This document shows, one piece after another, positions 54,572 to 64,000 of a stretch of 64,000 bases of DNA. The notes beneath the pieces are model-generated. The model had not been told where the DNA came from, made no database searches, and saw only the letters and a list, made by a program, of their open reading frames with translations. The stretch comes from Paenibacillus sp. N3.4 (GTDB lineage Bacteria > Bacillota > Bacilli > Paenibacillales > NBRC-103111): the NCBI RefSeq assembly GCF_008017805.1, contig NZ_VRTT01000043.1, positions 1 to 64,000 of the forward strand. Reading direction: 5' to 3'. Each line of letters opens with the position of its first letter. Within the stretch, counting starts at the first letter, position 1. A program made the position numbers and the translations under genes.

Positions 54572-55513
54572 ATGGCAAGATTAGTTCAAAGCGTTACTGA
54601 TTTGATTGGAGATACACCACTTGTTCGATTGAACCGCGTTGTTCCGGAAGGAAGCGCTGAAATTTACGTGAAACTGGAGTATCAGAATCCAGGTGCCAGC
54701 GTAAAAGACCGTATCGCAATCTCCATGATTGAAGTAGCCGAACAAGAAGGCAAGTTAAAGCCCGGAGACACGATTGTTGAGCCGACAAGCGGAAACACAG
54801 GAATCGGAATCGCTTTAGTAGCGGCTGCAAAAGGATATAAGGCGATTCTGGTTATGCCGGAAACGATGAGCTTAGAAAGACGTAACCTACTTCGTGCGTA
54901 TGGCGCGCAGCTTGTTCTAACGCCAGGAGCAGAAGGTATGAAGGGTGCGATTAAGCGCGCCGAGGAACTTCAAGCAGAGAATCCTACTTATTTCATCCCG
55001 CAACAATTCAAAAACCAAGCGAACGTGAAAATTCACCGCGAAACAACAGGTCCGGAAATCGTGGAAGCCATCAATGCTCATGATGGTAAATTGGATGCGT
55101 TTATCTCAGGTATCGGTACAGGCGGAACAATTACTGGCGCTGGTGGCGTTCTAAAAGAAAATTTCCCAGGAATTAAAATTTATGCGATTGAGCCTGCAGC
55201 TTCACCGGTTCTTTCCGGTGGGAAACCAGGTCCTCATAAAATTCAAGGTATCGGAGCAGGCTTTGTTCCAGATATTTTAAATACGAGCGTTTACGACGAA
55301 ATTATTGCTGTTGAAAATGAAGATGCTTTCGAAACTTCGCGTCGTGTAGCCAAAGAAGAAGGTATCCTTGGTGGTATCTCCTCTGGTGCAGCGATTTTCG
55401 CAGCGCTTAAAGTAGCCAAGGAACTTGGTGCTGGCAAACGTGTAGTAGCGATTATTCCGAGTAATGGTGAGCGTTACCTCAGCACACCACTTTACCAATT
55501 CGAAGAGCAATAA
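54572..55513 (+). CDS. cysK: Cysteine synthase (O-acetylserine thiol-lyase)
   Basis: Makes cysteine from O-acetylserine and sulfide. The 313-residue PLP enzyme has K45 in [17 protein letters not shown] for O-acetylserine binding and GTGGTITG for phosphate. In B. subtilis CysK also acts as co-repressor of CymR. The ATG follows GGAGGGG. A terminator follows. Confidence 0.96.
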   Translation: MARLVQSVTDLIGDTPLVRLNRVVPEGSAEIYVKLEYQNPGASVKDRIAISMIEVAEQEGKLKPGDTIVEPTSGNTGIGIALVAAAKGYKAILVMPETMSLERRNLLRAYGAQLVLTPGAEGMKGAIKRAEELQAENPTYFIPQQFKNQANVKIHRETTGPEIVEAINAHDGKLDAFISGIGTGGTITGAGGVLKENFPGIKIYAIEPAASPVLSGGKPGPHKIQGIGAGFVPDILNTSVYDEIIAVENEDAFETSRRVAKEEGILGGISSGAAIFAALKVAKELGAGKRVVAIIPSNGERYLSTPLYQFEEQ

Positions 55514-55531
55514 GCCTTACGTGCGAACCTC

Positions 55532-55565
55532 AAGCCCTCAGCTGCGAAGCTGGGGGCTTTTTTTC
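55532..55565 (+). terminator. Intrinsic terminator after cysK
   Basis: AAGCCCTCAGCT, short loop, AGCTGGGGGCTT, then seven T. Confidence 0.9.
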
Positions 55566-55629
55566 TTTGAAAGGTTAGAGTATACTAATGGACAACTATT
55601 ATCGGATGTAAGCGAAAGGAGGGGCAATT

Positions 55630-57168
55630 ATGATCCTGACATCCTTAGAGCAGTGGCGTCATTGGTCTTCCTCATATACCATGCTCCCCTATGTAATTAA
55701 ACTTGGCTTAGCTGACGACCGTTTGGCTTCTTGGGAAGAGGCCTGGAAGCTGGCAGCCCCCGATTCCTTCGTCTTGGAGAGTGGCAAGGGTGGCAGATAT
55801 ACGTACTTTGGATTGACGCCAACTTCAACGGTGCATGGAACCGGTTTGGAAGCCGAAATGACCACCATGGGTTCGAGCACTCGCGTAACGCGTATGCAAG
55901 GTAAGCCGCTAGACGTAGTGAAAGAGTGGATGACTCCTTATCATAGTCCTAAAGTCAAAGGGGCTCCCCCATTTCTTGGTGGTTGTGTTGGGTTCTGGAG
56001 CTATGATGTCATTCGTACGATTGAGAAAATTCCGGTGCAAGCCCATGATGACTTGCCGATACCCGATTACAGTTTTGCTATGTACGATCAAGTCTGGACG
56101 CTAGATCATCTTGATAAAAGCTTATATGTAGCGGTTCATATGCCACTCGTCAAGTCGGAAACAGAAGACGAATCGGCTCTTCAGCTCCTTTATCATCAAG
56201 CACATTTGCATGCAGAAAAGATGCTTAGCCGTTGGCATATCATCCGGTCTGGCAACTGGTCCCGCTCAGAAGGTAACACTCCGACTATAACCCCGGAGCT
56301 ATTACAAATCGATGTGGAAAGCATCACAGGCATTCAGCCGGCTTTTGGTAAAGCCGATTACATGCAAGCTGTGGAACGGATACAAGATTATATTTCGCAA
56401 GGCGATGTGTTTCAGGTCAACTTATCAGTGCGACAGAGCAGGCGCCTGAACACGACACCGGAGGAAATTTATGAGGCGCTGCGCATCGTCAATCCCTCGC
56501 CTTACATGGGCTTGCTGCGATTTGAAGGGTTTGCCCTTGTGTCAGGCTCGCCAGAGCTGCTTGTGCAGCTCCAGGACGGCGTTCTGCGTACACGGCCTAT
56601 TGCGGGCACACGGCCTCGCGGCAAGGATGAGCAAGATGATTTGCGCCTAGCAGGCGAGCTTATCCATAATGAAAAAGAGCGTGCTGAGCACGTCATGTTG
56701 GTCGATCTTGAACGAAACGATCTCGGTCGCATCTCCAAGTATGGTTCTGTCCATGTGAAAGATTTCATGGTTATCGAGTACTATTCCCATGTGATGCACA
56801 TCGTCTCCGAAGTAGTCGGCGAACTAGCCGAAGGAAAAGATGCCTACGATGTGATTGCAGCAACATTTCCAGGGGGAACCATCACGGGCGCTCCGAAAAT
56901 TCGCACCATGGAAATTATTGAGGAATTAGAGCCAGTTCGCCGAGGTCCATATACAGGGTCAATGGGGTGGATTGACTATAACGGCAATATGGAATTTAAT
57001 ATTATTATAAGAACGCTGGTAGCTGTTCAAGGTATAGGTCATATTCAGGCGGGAGCCGGGATTGTCATTGATTCAATCCCTGAACGCGAATATATAGAAT
57101 CCTTGAACAAAGCGAAAGCCATGTGGAAAGCAATTGAATACAGTGAGCGGAGCATGAGTCGAGCGTGA
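55630..57168 (+). CDS. pabB: Aminodeoxychorismate synthase component I
   Basis: Forms 4-amino-4-deoxychorismate with PabA. The 512-residue protein has the chorismate-binding fold with [37 protein letters not shown] and the C-terminal [13 protein letters not shown]. It sits at the head of pabB-pabA-pabC-folP-folB-folK, so it is a folate rather than a tryptophan gene, although the residues alone would fit either. The ATG follows AAAGGAGGGG. Confidence 0.93.
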   Translation: MILTSLEQWRHWSSSYTMLPYVIKLGLADDRLASWEEAWKLAAPDSFVLESGKGGRYTYFGLTPTSTVHGTGLEAEMTTMGSSTRVTRMQGKPLDVVKEWMTPYHSPKVKGAPPFLGGCVGFWSYDVIRTIEKIPVQAHDDLPIPDYSFAMYDQVWTLDHLDKSLYVAVHMPLVKSETEDESALQLLYHQAHLHAEKMLSRWHIIRSGNWSRSEGNTPTITPELLQIDVESITGIQPAFGKADYMQAVERIQDYISQGDVFQVNLSVRQSRRLNTTPEEIYEALRIVNPSPYMGLLRFEGFALVSGSPELLVQLQDGVLRTRPIAGTRPRGKDEQDDLRLAGELIHNEKERAEHVMLVDLERNDLGRISKYGSVHVKDFMVIEYYSHVMHIVSEVVGELAEGKDAYDVIAATFPGGTITGAPKIRTMEIIEELEPVRRGPYTGSMGWIDYNGNMEFNIIIRTLVAVQGIGHIQAGAGIVIDSIPEREYIESLNKAKAMWKAIEYSERSMSRA

Positions 57169-57202
57169 GGCTCGAGACAGGGCCGACGAAAGGGGAGCTT
57201 AG
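57145..57202 (+). promoter_or_regulatory. Possible TRAP-binding GAG triplet array over the pabA ribosome site
   Basis: GAG triplets start at 57145, 57150, 57156, 57161, 57167 and 57174, separated by 2, 3, 2, 3 and 4 bases. GAG at 57195 and TAG at 57200 follow, just before the pabA ATG at 57204. In B. subtilis the TRAP protein binds such an array over the pabA (trpG) ribosome site and blocks translation when tryptophan is abundant. The array overlaps the end of pabB. Confidence 0.5.
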
Positions 57203-57203
57203 C

Positions 57204-57785
57204 ATGATTTTAGTAATTGATAATTATGACTCGTTTACGTACAACCTTGTCCAATATTTAGGAGAGATTGGTGAAGAAGTCCTTGTTCGCCGTAATGACG
57301 AAATCGATTTAGCAGGTGTGAAGGCGTTAAAGCCAGATCATATCCTTATATCTCCAGGCCCTTGCACCCCCAACGAAGCGGGAATCAGCTTATCCATCAT
57401 CGATCATTTTAAGGGAATCATCCCGATTTTTGGCGTCTGTCTAGGTCATCAGTCGATTGGTCAAGCCTTCGGCGGTGACGTAATTCGCGCTGAGCGTCTT
57501 ATGCATGGCAAAACATCTGAAATTTTTCATGACGGGAAGACACTTTTCGAAGGACTTCCGTCACCTTTTATAGCAACACGGTACCATTCCTTGATTGTGA
57601 AGAGCGAAACACTGCCCGATTGCTTAGAAGTAAGTGCTCGTACTACTGAGGGGGAAATTATGGCGCTTCGTCACAAGGAATATCCGATCGAGGGTGTTCA
57701 GTTCCACCCGGAATCCATTATTACTCAGCACGGCCATCAGATCCTTCGGAATTTTTTGCGCCGCACAGCTAAAGCAGGAGTCTAA
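57204..57785 (+). CDS. pabA: Glutamine amidotransferase PabA (possibly shared with TrpE)
   Basis: A 193-residue class I glutamine amidotransferase: [21 protein letters not shown], the catalytic cysteine in GVCLGHQ and the His/Glu in QFHPESI. It supplies ammonia to PabB and, in B. subtilis, also to TrpE. The ATG at 57204 follows GGGGAG. A GTG at 57165 overlapping pabB has no ribosome site. Confidence 0.95.
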   Translation: MILVIDNYDSFTYNLVQYLGEIGEEVLVRRNDEIDLAGVKALKPDHILISPGPCTPNEAGISLSIIDHFKGIIPIFGVCLGHQSIGQAFGGDVIRAERLMHGKTSEIFHDGKTLFEGLPSPFIATRYHSLIVKSETLPDCLEVSARTTEGEIMALRHKEYPIEGVQFHPESIITQHGHQILRNFLRRTAKAGV

Positions 57786-57788
57786 CTT

Positions 57789-58664
57789 ATGATAATCAGC
57801 ATGAATGGAAACTTGTGTGATGAGCAACAAGCCGTGGTCTCAGTTTATGATCACGGTTTTCTTTACGGATTAGGACTGTTTGAGACATTTCGCACCTATG
57901 AGGGTAGGTCTTTTTTGCTTGAGGAGCATATACACCGATTAACCGATGCCTGCCGAGAACTGAGCATAGCCTACGAACCCGACCTTGAGCGCATTCAGAG
58001 CCTTATTGCAAAGCTCCTTCATACGAATAATCTTCAGGACGCCTACATTCGCTACGCGATCTCTGCAGGGGTAGATCATCTTGGTTTGCCAGCTGGCGAG
58101 TACCAGCACCCCACGGAGATTATTTATATTAAACCACTTCCCCCAAGGGACGCGTTGACCTATGAAGAAGGTAAAGCTTTACAACTGTTGAAGCTGCCGC
58201 GTAATACGCCTGAAGGTCTCTACCGTTTTAAATCCTTTCACTATATGAATAATATTTTGGCTAAAAGAGAGCTGCAGCTGTACGAGTGGGCCCATGGTGC
58301 TGAAGGACTGATGCTTACGGAGGATGGCTATTTAGCTGAAGGTATTGTAAGTAATATCTTTTTTATCAAAAACGGTACCCTCTACACACCTTCTTTGGAT
58401 ACAGGCATTTTACCTGGTATTACTAGGGCTTTTATTCTGCGAATGGCAGAGGAACAGGGAATTCTAAAGGCAGACGGTTTATATCGATGGGAGGATCTTC
58501 TAGAGGCTGATGAAGTATTTCTCGTGAATTCGATTCAAGAAATAGTTCCGATTAGCACGCTCTATACCCCTAATAGGCAAATATACCGCGTTGGAGATAG
58601 TAAAGTAGGCCGTATCACCCAGCAACTGATTCAAGGGTACGACTCATTCGCAAATAGGAAGTGA
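57789..58664 (+). CDS. pabC: Aminodeoxychorismate lyase PabC
   Basis: Releases 4-aminobenzoate and pyruvate. The 291-residue fold-type IV PLP enzyme has DHGFLYGLGLFET, the PLP lysine in FKSFHYMNNILAKRE and TEDGYLAEGIVSNIFF. It lies 3 bases after pabA with AGGAGT upstream. D-amino acid transaminase is a related family, but the context favours PabC. Confidence 0.93.
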   Translation: MIISMNGNLCDEQQAVVSVYDHGFLYGLGLFETFRTYEGRSFLLEEHIHRLTDACRELSIAYEPDLERIQSLIAKLLHTNNLQDAYIRYAISAGVDHLGLPAGEYQHPTEIIYIKPLPPRDALTYEEGKALQLLKLPRNTPEGLYRFKSFHYMNNILAKRELQLYEWAHGAEGLMLTEDGYLAEGIVSNIFFIKNGTLYTPSLDTGILPGITRAFILRMAEEQGILKADGLYRWEDLLEADEVFLVNSIQEIVPISTLYTPNRQIYRVGDSKVGRITQQLIQGYDSFANRK

Positions 58665-58671
58665 ATTGTTG

Positions 58672-59496
58672 ATGAAAGTGTTATCTTGCAGAGGATATGA
58701 ACTGCCTATTGGTGATCGGACGATCATTATGGGCATATTGAACGTGACACCTGATTCCTTCTCTGATGGAGGGCATTATATAACGATAGAAAATGCTTTG
58801 CAAAGAGCCCGTCAAATGGTAGCTGAAGGTGCGGATATCATTGATATCGGCGGTGAATCAACGCGTCCCGGTTTCGCTAAAGTTACACAAGAGGAAGAAC
58901 TTCGCCGGGTGATACCGATCATTCAAGCGCTTAGCCGTGAAATTAACGTCCCGATTTCCATAGATACGTATAAAGCAGAAGTCGCTGAGCAAGCATTGCT
59001 GGCAGGTGCGCATATCATCAACGATGTATGGGGCGGTCAGGCAGACGTCCGTATGGCTGAAGTAGCTGCCCGCTATGACTGTCCGTTCGTGATTACGCAT
59101 AATCGAATGAATCCGACTTATACGGACTTTCTTCAGGATGTAGTTCGAGATTTACAGCTATATGCTCAGCAAGCCAGAGAAGTTGGCGTACGTCAGGAAC
59201 GAATTATTCTAGACCCCGGTATCGGTTTCGCCAAAACCTATGAGCAGAATTTGTATCTCATGAATCGACTGCAGCTTATTTCCGATCTTGGTTATCCTGT
59301 TTTATTAGGCACATCCCGCAAAAGTGTGATTCAAAAAACACTACAGCTTCCCGCTGACGATTGCTTGGAAGGAACAGCATCCACTGTTGTACTTGGTATT
59401 ATGCAAGGCTGTGGCATTGTAAGAGTACACGATATTCAGGCTATGAAACGGATAGCCGTTATGACAGATGCTATTCAACGGGCACGCGATATATAG
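58672..59496 (+). CDS. folP: Dihydropteroate synthase
   Basis: Joins 4-aminobenzoate to dihydropterin; the target of sulfonamides. The 274-residue TIM barrel has GILNVTPDSFSDGG, DIGGESTRPG and DPGIGFAKT. The ATG at 58672 is preceded by two TTG codons in frame; ATG is chosen. The ribosome site is AGGAAGTGA. Confidence 0.95.
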   Translation: MKVLSCRGYELPIGDRTIIMGILNVTPDSFSDGGHYITIENALQRARQMVAEGADIIDIGGESTRPGFAKVTQEEELRRVIPIIQALSREINVPISIDTYKAEVAEQALLAGAHIINDVWGGQADVRMAEVAARYDCPFVITHNRMNPTYTDFLQDVVRDLQLYAQQAREVGVRQERIILDPGIGFAKTYEQNLYLMNRLQLISDLGYPVLLGTSRKSVIQKTLQLPADDCLEGTASTVVLGIMQGCGIVRVHDIQAMKRIAVMTDAIQRARDI

Positions 59497-59543
59497 GCGA
59501 ACGTAGAGCAAGGCACATATGTAAACAATGGAGGTTACTCACA

Positions 59544-59906
59544 ATGGATAAAATAACGCTCTCGCGCATGCAGTTTTTTGGTAATCATGGCGTTTTTCCG
59601 GAAGAGAACAAGTTAGGGCAGCGCTTCTATGTCGATGTTGAACTTATGCTTCCACTTGATCAACCTGGTCGATCCGATCATTTGGATGATACGGTCAATT
59701 ACGGGGAAGTTTTCTTTAAAGTAAAAGAAATTGTAGAAGGGCGAACCTTTAAACTGATCGAAGCCTTAGCAGAAAATATTGCATCCGAGCTGCTGCATAC
59801 TTATACTAGTATCAATGAAGTGACGGTTCGCGTCATCAAGCCGCATCCGCCCTTTGCTGTATTTTTTGACGGTGTTACTGTAGAGATTAACCGAAAGCGG
59901 GCTTAG
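59544..59906 (+). CDS. folB: Dihydroneopterin aldolase
   Basis: A 120-residue T-fold enzyme (MDKITLSRMQFFGNHGVFPEE, DDTVNYGEVF, LIEALAENIA) that forms hydroxymethyl-dihydropterin. The ATG at 59544 follows GGAGG; a longer frame from 59361 inside folP is not coding. folK starts 2 bases after. Confidence 0.94.
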   Translation: MDKITLSRMQFFGNHGVFPEENKLGQRFYVDVELMLPLDQPGRSDHLDDTVNYGEVFFKVKEIVEGRTFKLIEALAENIASELLHTYTSINEVTVRVIKPHPPFAVFFDGVTVEINRKRA

Positions 59907-59908
59907 GT

Positions 59909-60424
59909 ATGACAGCTGAAGAAAGAGAACAAGGCCTTATAGCTTATGTTGCATTAGGATCTAATATAGATGATCGTGAACGTTTTTTGCAGGAGGCCAT
60001 CGCAGAGTTAAATCAGGAAGCGGGAATTACGGTGACGGCGTTGTCCAGCATCTATGAAACCGAACCTGTGGGCTATGTGGATCAATCCGCGTTTTTAAAT
60101 ATGGTTATTCAAGTCAGAACGGTATTACCTGCAGAAGAGCTGTTATTCACCATGCTTGCCATTGAGAACCGTCTTGGGCGAAAGCGAGATGTACGCTGGG
60201 GACCGAGAACGATTGATCTTGATTTGCTTATTTACGGCGAACATCAGCTTACGACCCCCGACTTGATCATTCCGCATCCGCGGATGCATGAGCGGGCTTT
60301 TGTATTAGTTCCTCTGACTGAGGTTCTCTACAACCGGCAAGATGCTGCATTTGAATTCATCTCCGCCCAATTGGAGAAACTGGAAGGAAAGGAAGGCGTT
60401 ATGTTATGGAAAAAAGCTCAGTAG
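59909..60424 (+). CDS. folK: Hydroxymethyl-dihydropterin pyrophosphokinase
   Basis: Activates the pterin for FolP. The 171-residue protein has AYVALGSNIDDRE, SSIYETEPVGYVDQ and RWGPRTIDLDLLIYG with the metal-binding aspartates. The family's usual length is about 160-170. Its end overlaps the small HTH gene by 19 bases. Confidence 0.95.
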   Translation: MTAEEREQGLIAYVALGSNIDDRERFLQEAIAELNQEAGITVTALSSIYETEPVGYVDQSAFLNMVIQVRTVLPAEELLFTMLAIENRLGRKRDVRWGPRTIDLDLLIYGEHQLTTPDLIIPHPRMHERAFVLVPLTEVLYNRQDAAFEFISAQLEKLEGKEGVMLWKKAQ

Positions 60425-60618
60425 CCCAGCGCATTCGCGCTTTTCGTAAATTAAAGGGATATACTCAGAATGAGTTGGCTGATTTACTCGGCGTATCCAT
60501 CGCTATATTGGGAGCTATTGAAAGAGGTACGCGTAAGCCGGATAGTAAAATAATAAACAAGATCTCTCAAGTATTAAACATTGAGCCCGACGAATTAGTC
60601 GCGGTGGTTGCAAGATGA
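60406..60618 (+). CDS. yazB: Small helix-turn-helix protein (YazB-like)
   Basis: A 70-residue XRE-type DNA-binding protein (FRKLKGYTQNELADLLGVS ... ERGTRKP). B. subtilis yazB lies at the same place between folK and dusB. It starts within folK and its stop overlaps the following ATG. Its targets are unknown. Confidence 0.88.
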   Translation: MEKSSVAQRIRAFRKLKGYTQNELADLLGVSIAILGAIERGTRKPDSKIINKISQVLNIEPDELVAVVAR

Positions 60619-60635
60619 GAGGAGTGGAATCTTCG

Positions 60636-61649
60636 GTGCTGAAAATAGGAAATGTCGAAGCTCCCAATAGAGTCGTGCTAGCTCCGATGGCTGGCGTTTG
60701 CAACCCTGCGTTTCGACTTATTGCCAAGGAATTTGGTACAGGTCTTGTCTGTGCGGAAATGGTTAGCGATAAAGCGATCGTTCACGGAAACACACGTTCC
60801 ATGGAAATGCTTTATGTGGATGATCGGGAAAAGCCGTTAAGCTTGCAAATTTTCGGTGGAGATACGGAAACGCTTGTACAGGCGGCCAAAATTGTTGATC
60901 AACATACAAATGCGGATATTATCGATATTAATATGGGTTGCCCTGTACCCAAAATCACGAAGTGTGATGCAGGCGCACGTTGGCTGCTCCAACCTGATAA
61001 GATCGAAGAAATGATCGCTACAGTCGTAGCGGCTGTGAACAAACCCGTTACCGTGAAGATGCGTATCGGATGGGACTCCGAGCATATCTATGCGATTGAA
61101 AACGCCAAAGCAGTTGAAAGAGGCGGAGGAAGTGCTGTCAGTGTCCATGGTCGTACACGTGAGCAAATGTATACAGGCAAAGCGGACTGGGATATTATTC
61201 GTGATGTGAAGCAAGCGTTGTCCATTCCCGTTATCGGCAATGGGGATGTCGTCACACCTGAGGATGCTAAGCGCATGCTGGATCATACCGGCGTAGATGG
61301 TGTTATGATCGGGCGCGGCGCTTTAGGCAACCCTTGGATGCTATATCGTACGGTACAGTATTTAACGAATGGTGAGCTGCCTCCGGAGCCTACGCCCGAT
61401 GAGAAAATCCGTATCGCCATTTTGCATATGGATCGTTTGATCGATCTCAAAGGCGAACATGTTGCCGTGAAAGAAATGCGTAAACATATGGCTTGGTACC
61501 TAAAAGGATTGGCTGGAGGAGCTCGTGTGAAGGATGTCATCATGGAGATGGTGAAACGTGATGAGATGGTACGAGTTTTGAATGAATATGTCGAACACCT
61601 TGCCGCACATTCATCTTTATCCACAGCGGAAGAAGCAGCATTGATGTAA
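60636..61649 (+). CDS. dusB: tRNA-dihydrouridine synthase
   Basis: A 337-residue flavoprotein reducing uridine in tRNA: APMAGVCNPAFR, the catalytic cysteine in NMGCPVPK, KMRIGWD, VHGRTREQMY and GNGDV. The GTG at 60636 after GAGGAGTGG gives the family N-terminus; the ATG at 60615 has no site before it. It ends the pab-fol-yazB-dusB run. Confidence 0.93.
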   Translation: MLKIGNVEAPNRVVLAPMAGVCNPAFRLIAKEFGTGLVCAEMVSDKAIVHGNTRSMEMLYVDDREKPLSLQIFGGDTETLVQAAKIVDQHTNADIIDINMGCPVPKITKCDAGARWLLQPDKIEEMIATVVAAVNKPVTVKMRIGWDSEHIYAIENAKAVERGGGSAVSVHGRTREQMYTGKADWDIIRDVKQALSIPVIGNGDVVTPEDAKRMLDHTGVDGVMIGRGALGNPWMLYRTVQYLTNGELPPEPTPDEKIRIAILHMDRLIDLKGEHVAVKEMRKHMAWYLKGLAGGARVKDVIMEMVKRDEMVRVLNEYVEHLAAHSSLSTAEEAALM

Positions 61650-61673
61650 CAAAAAATGCAGCAATGGTTGAGA

Positions 61674-61702
61674 TTGACATTTTGAAACCGTTGCAATATA
61701 AT
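61674..61702 (+). promoter_or_regulatory. Consensus sigma-A promoter of greA
   Basis: TTGACA at 61674-61679, 17 bases, TATAAT at 61697-61702. Both hexamers and spacing are ideal. A leader of about 168 bases follows before greA. Confidence 0.85.
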
Positions 61703-61876
61703 CAGTCAATATTAACGTGTGTTCCTGCATATATGGAAAGACAAATTGCGTGACTAACCTATTTATGAACCGTGAATTCATACTACTTGAATCAGCTCTT
61801 TTAAGACCTAACTCCTAGCAGGAAGCATCGATTCAACGATATGAAAATCTTTCACATGACGGGAGATCAGTTGGAA

Positions 61877-62353
61877 ATGGCTGAAAAAGAGGTCATTCTT
61901 ACGCCTGAAGGCTTAAGAAAGCTTGAAGACGAGCTTGAGTATCTGAAATCGGTAAAGCGCCGTGAAGTAGCGGAGAGAATTAAGGTTGCTATCGGATATG
62001 GCGATATTAGCGAGAACTCCGAGTACGAAGATGCGAAGAACGAACAAGCTTTTATTGAAGGAAGAATTATTACGCTAGAAAAATTGCTGCGCAATGCGCG
62101 GATTATTAATAACGATGATGTCGACACCAACACGGTAAGTGTTGGATCAATCGTAACACTGAAGGATTTGGAATTCGGTGATTTGGTTGAATATAACATC
62201 GTAGGTACGGCGGAATCCGATCCGTTAATGAATAAGATTTCCAATGAAAGCCCTGTGGGCAAAGCCATCCTTGGTAAACAAAGGGGCACAAACGTAGACG
62301 TTGTTGTTCCAGCTGGCGTAATTCAGTATCAGATTATTGATATTAAAAAATAG
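61877..62353 (+). CDS. greA: Transcription elongation factor GreA
   Basis: A 158-residue factor that rescues backtracked RNA polymerase. The N-terminal coiled coil carries [13 protein letters not shown] with the acidic tip, and the C-terminal FKBP-like domain has the [10 protein letters not shown] segment. The ATG at 61877 follows GGGAGAT; an ATG at 61841 would add 12 atypical residues. In B. subtilis greA is elsewhere. Confidence 0.93.
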   Translation: MAEKEVILTPEGLRKLEDELEYLKSVKRREVAERIKVAIGYGDISENSEYEDAKNEQAFIEGRIITLEKLLRNARIINNDDVDTNTVSVGSIVTLKDLEFGDLVEYNIVGTAESDPLMNKISNESPVGKAILGKQRGTNVDVVVPAGVIQYQIIDIKK

Positions 62354-62374
62354 CGTGCAGCCGCGTCTCTTTGG

Positions 62375-62399
62375 AAAGCTTCCTTTCGGAAGCTTTTTC
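62375..62399 (+). terminator. Intrinsic terminator after greA
   Basis: AAAGCTTCC, loop TTTC, GGAAGCTTT, then TT. The T-tail is short (TTTTT in all). Confidence 0.75.
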
Positions 62400-62423
62400 C
62401 AGTTAAACACCCTTTATTAATAA

Positions 62424-63935
<1,512 letters not shown>

Positions 63936-63943
63936 TGGTTTCG

Positions 63944-63977
63944 TTTTCGAGGTGCCGATAGGTACCTCGAAAATTTT
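63944..63977 (+). terminator. Intrinsic terminator after lysS
   Basis: TTTTCGAGGTGCC, loop GATA, GGTACCTCGAAAA with one G-U, followed by TTTT. It is the last feature before the window edge. Confidence 0.88.
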
Positions 63978-64000
63978 AAAAATAGTACTTGCATTGTTTA

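Overview
The window is a chromosomal segment of an endospore-forming Bacillales bacterium, most likely Paenibacillus or a close relative. The gene order follows the well-known region that in Bacillus subtilis runs from the end of rrnA through csfB, tmk, holB, abrB, yabD-yabG, veg, purR, spoVG, glmU, mfd, spoVT, yabM-yabR, spoIIE, tilS, ftsH, cysK and pab/fol to lysS. Paenibacillus-like departures are greA before lysS, a nadA-nadB-nadC block after ftsH, an HU gene between yabN and the S4-domain gene rqcP, and a zinc-ribbon tail on AbrB. I found no tRNA gene.

Layout. 1-440: end of a 23S rRNA gene, 5S rRNA and terminator. 440-1156: non-coding, with short AACGAAC-type repeats. 1157-9136: a membrane protein, then csfB, a PLP decarboxylase, tmk, darA, yaaR, holB, ricT, yabA, trmN6 and a frameshifted rsmI. 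9262-14037: abrB facing an HD-domain gene across a spacer full of Spo0A-box sequences, then tatD and a convergent ecsAB pair. 14330-18466: a c-di-AMP riboswitch ahead of the cell-wall protein gene yabE, then rnmV, rsmA and yabG. 18686-25905: veg, an sspF gene with a long tail, ispE, purR-ridA-spoVG, glmU, rplY and pth. 26038-37925: fin, mfd, a foldase lipoprotein, spoVT, yabM, yabN, hup-rqcP, yabP-yabQ, divIC and yabR. 37972-39250: the only mobile or decayed stretch, made of a group II intron remnant, an IS3-family remnant and 112-bp hairpin repeats. 39618-48073: spoIIE, yabS-yabT, tilS, hprT, ftsH. 48274-63935: NAD synthesis, coaX, hslO, yacD, cysK, the folate cluster, dusB, greA and lysS.

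How the genes work together. Much of the window serves sporulation. There are recognisable promoters for sigma-F (csfB), sigma-G (sspF), sigma-H (spoVG) and sigma-K (yabG), and a spoIIE promoter with the long spacer typical of Spo0A-activated promoters. The rest is core metabolism and information processing: folate, NAD, CoA and cysteine synthesis, rRNA/tRNA maturation, replication and repair. Regulatory signals visible in the DNA include a ydaO-type riboswitch, a CymR-like operator before cysK, a run of GAG triplets across the pabA ribosome site that looks like a TRAP site, a PurBox-like site at purR and many intrinsic terminators.

No clearly new multi-gene system is present. The observations most worth a second look are the Spo0A-box cluster between abrB and the HD-domain gene, the rsmI frameshift, the SspF and YabR low-complexity tails, the likely TRAP site at pabA, the missing prs gene and the intron/IS/repeat pile-up between yabR and spoIIE. 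All identifications come from reading the sequence and from memory of the families; no database search was run.
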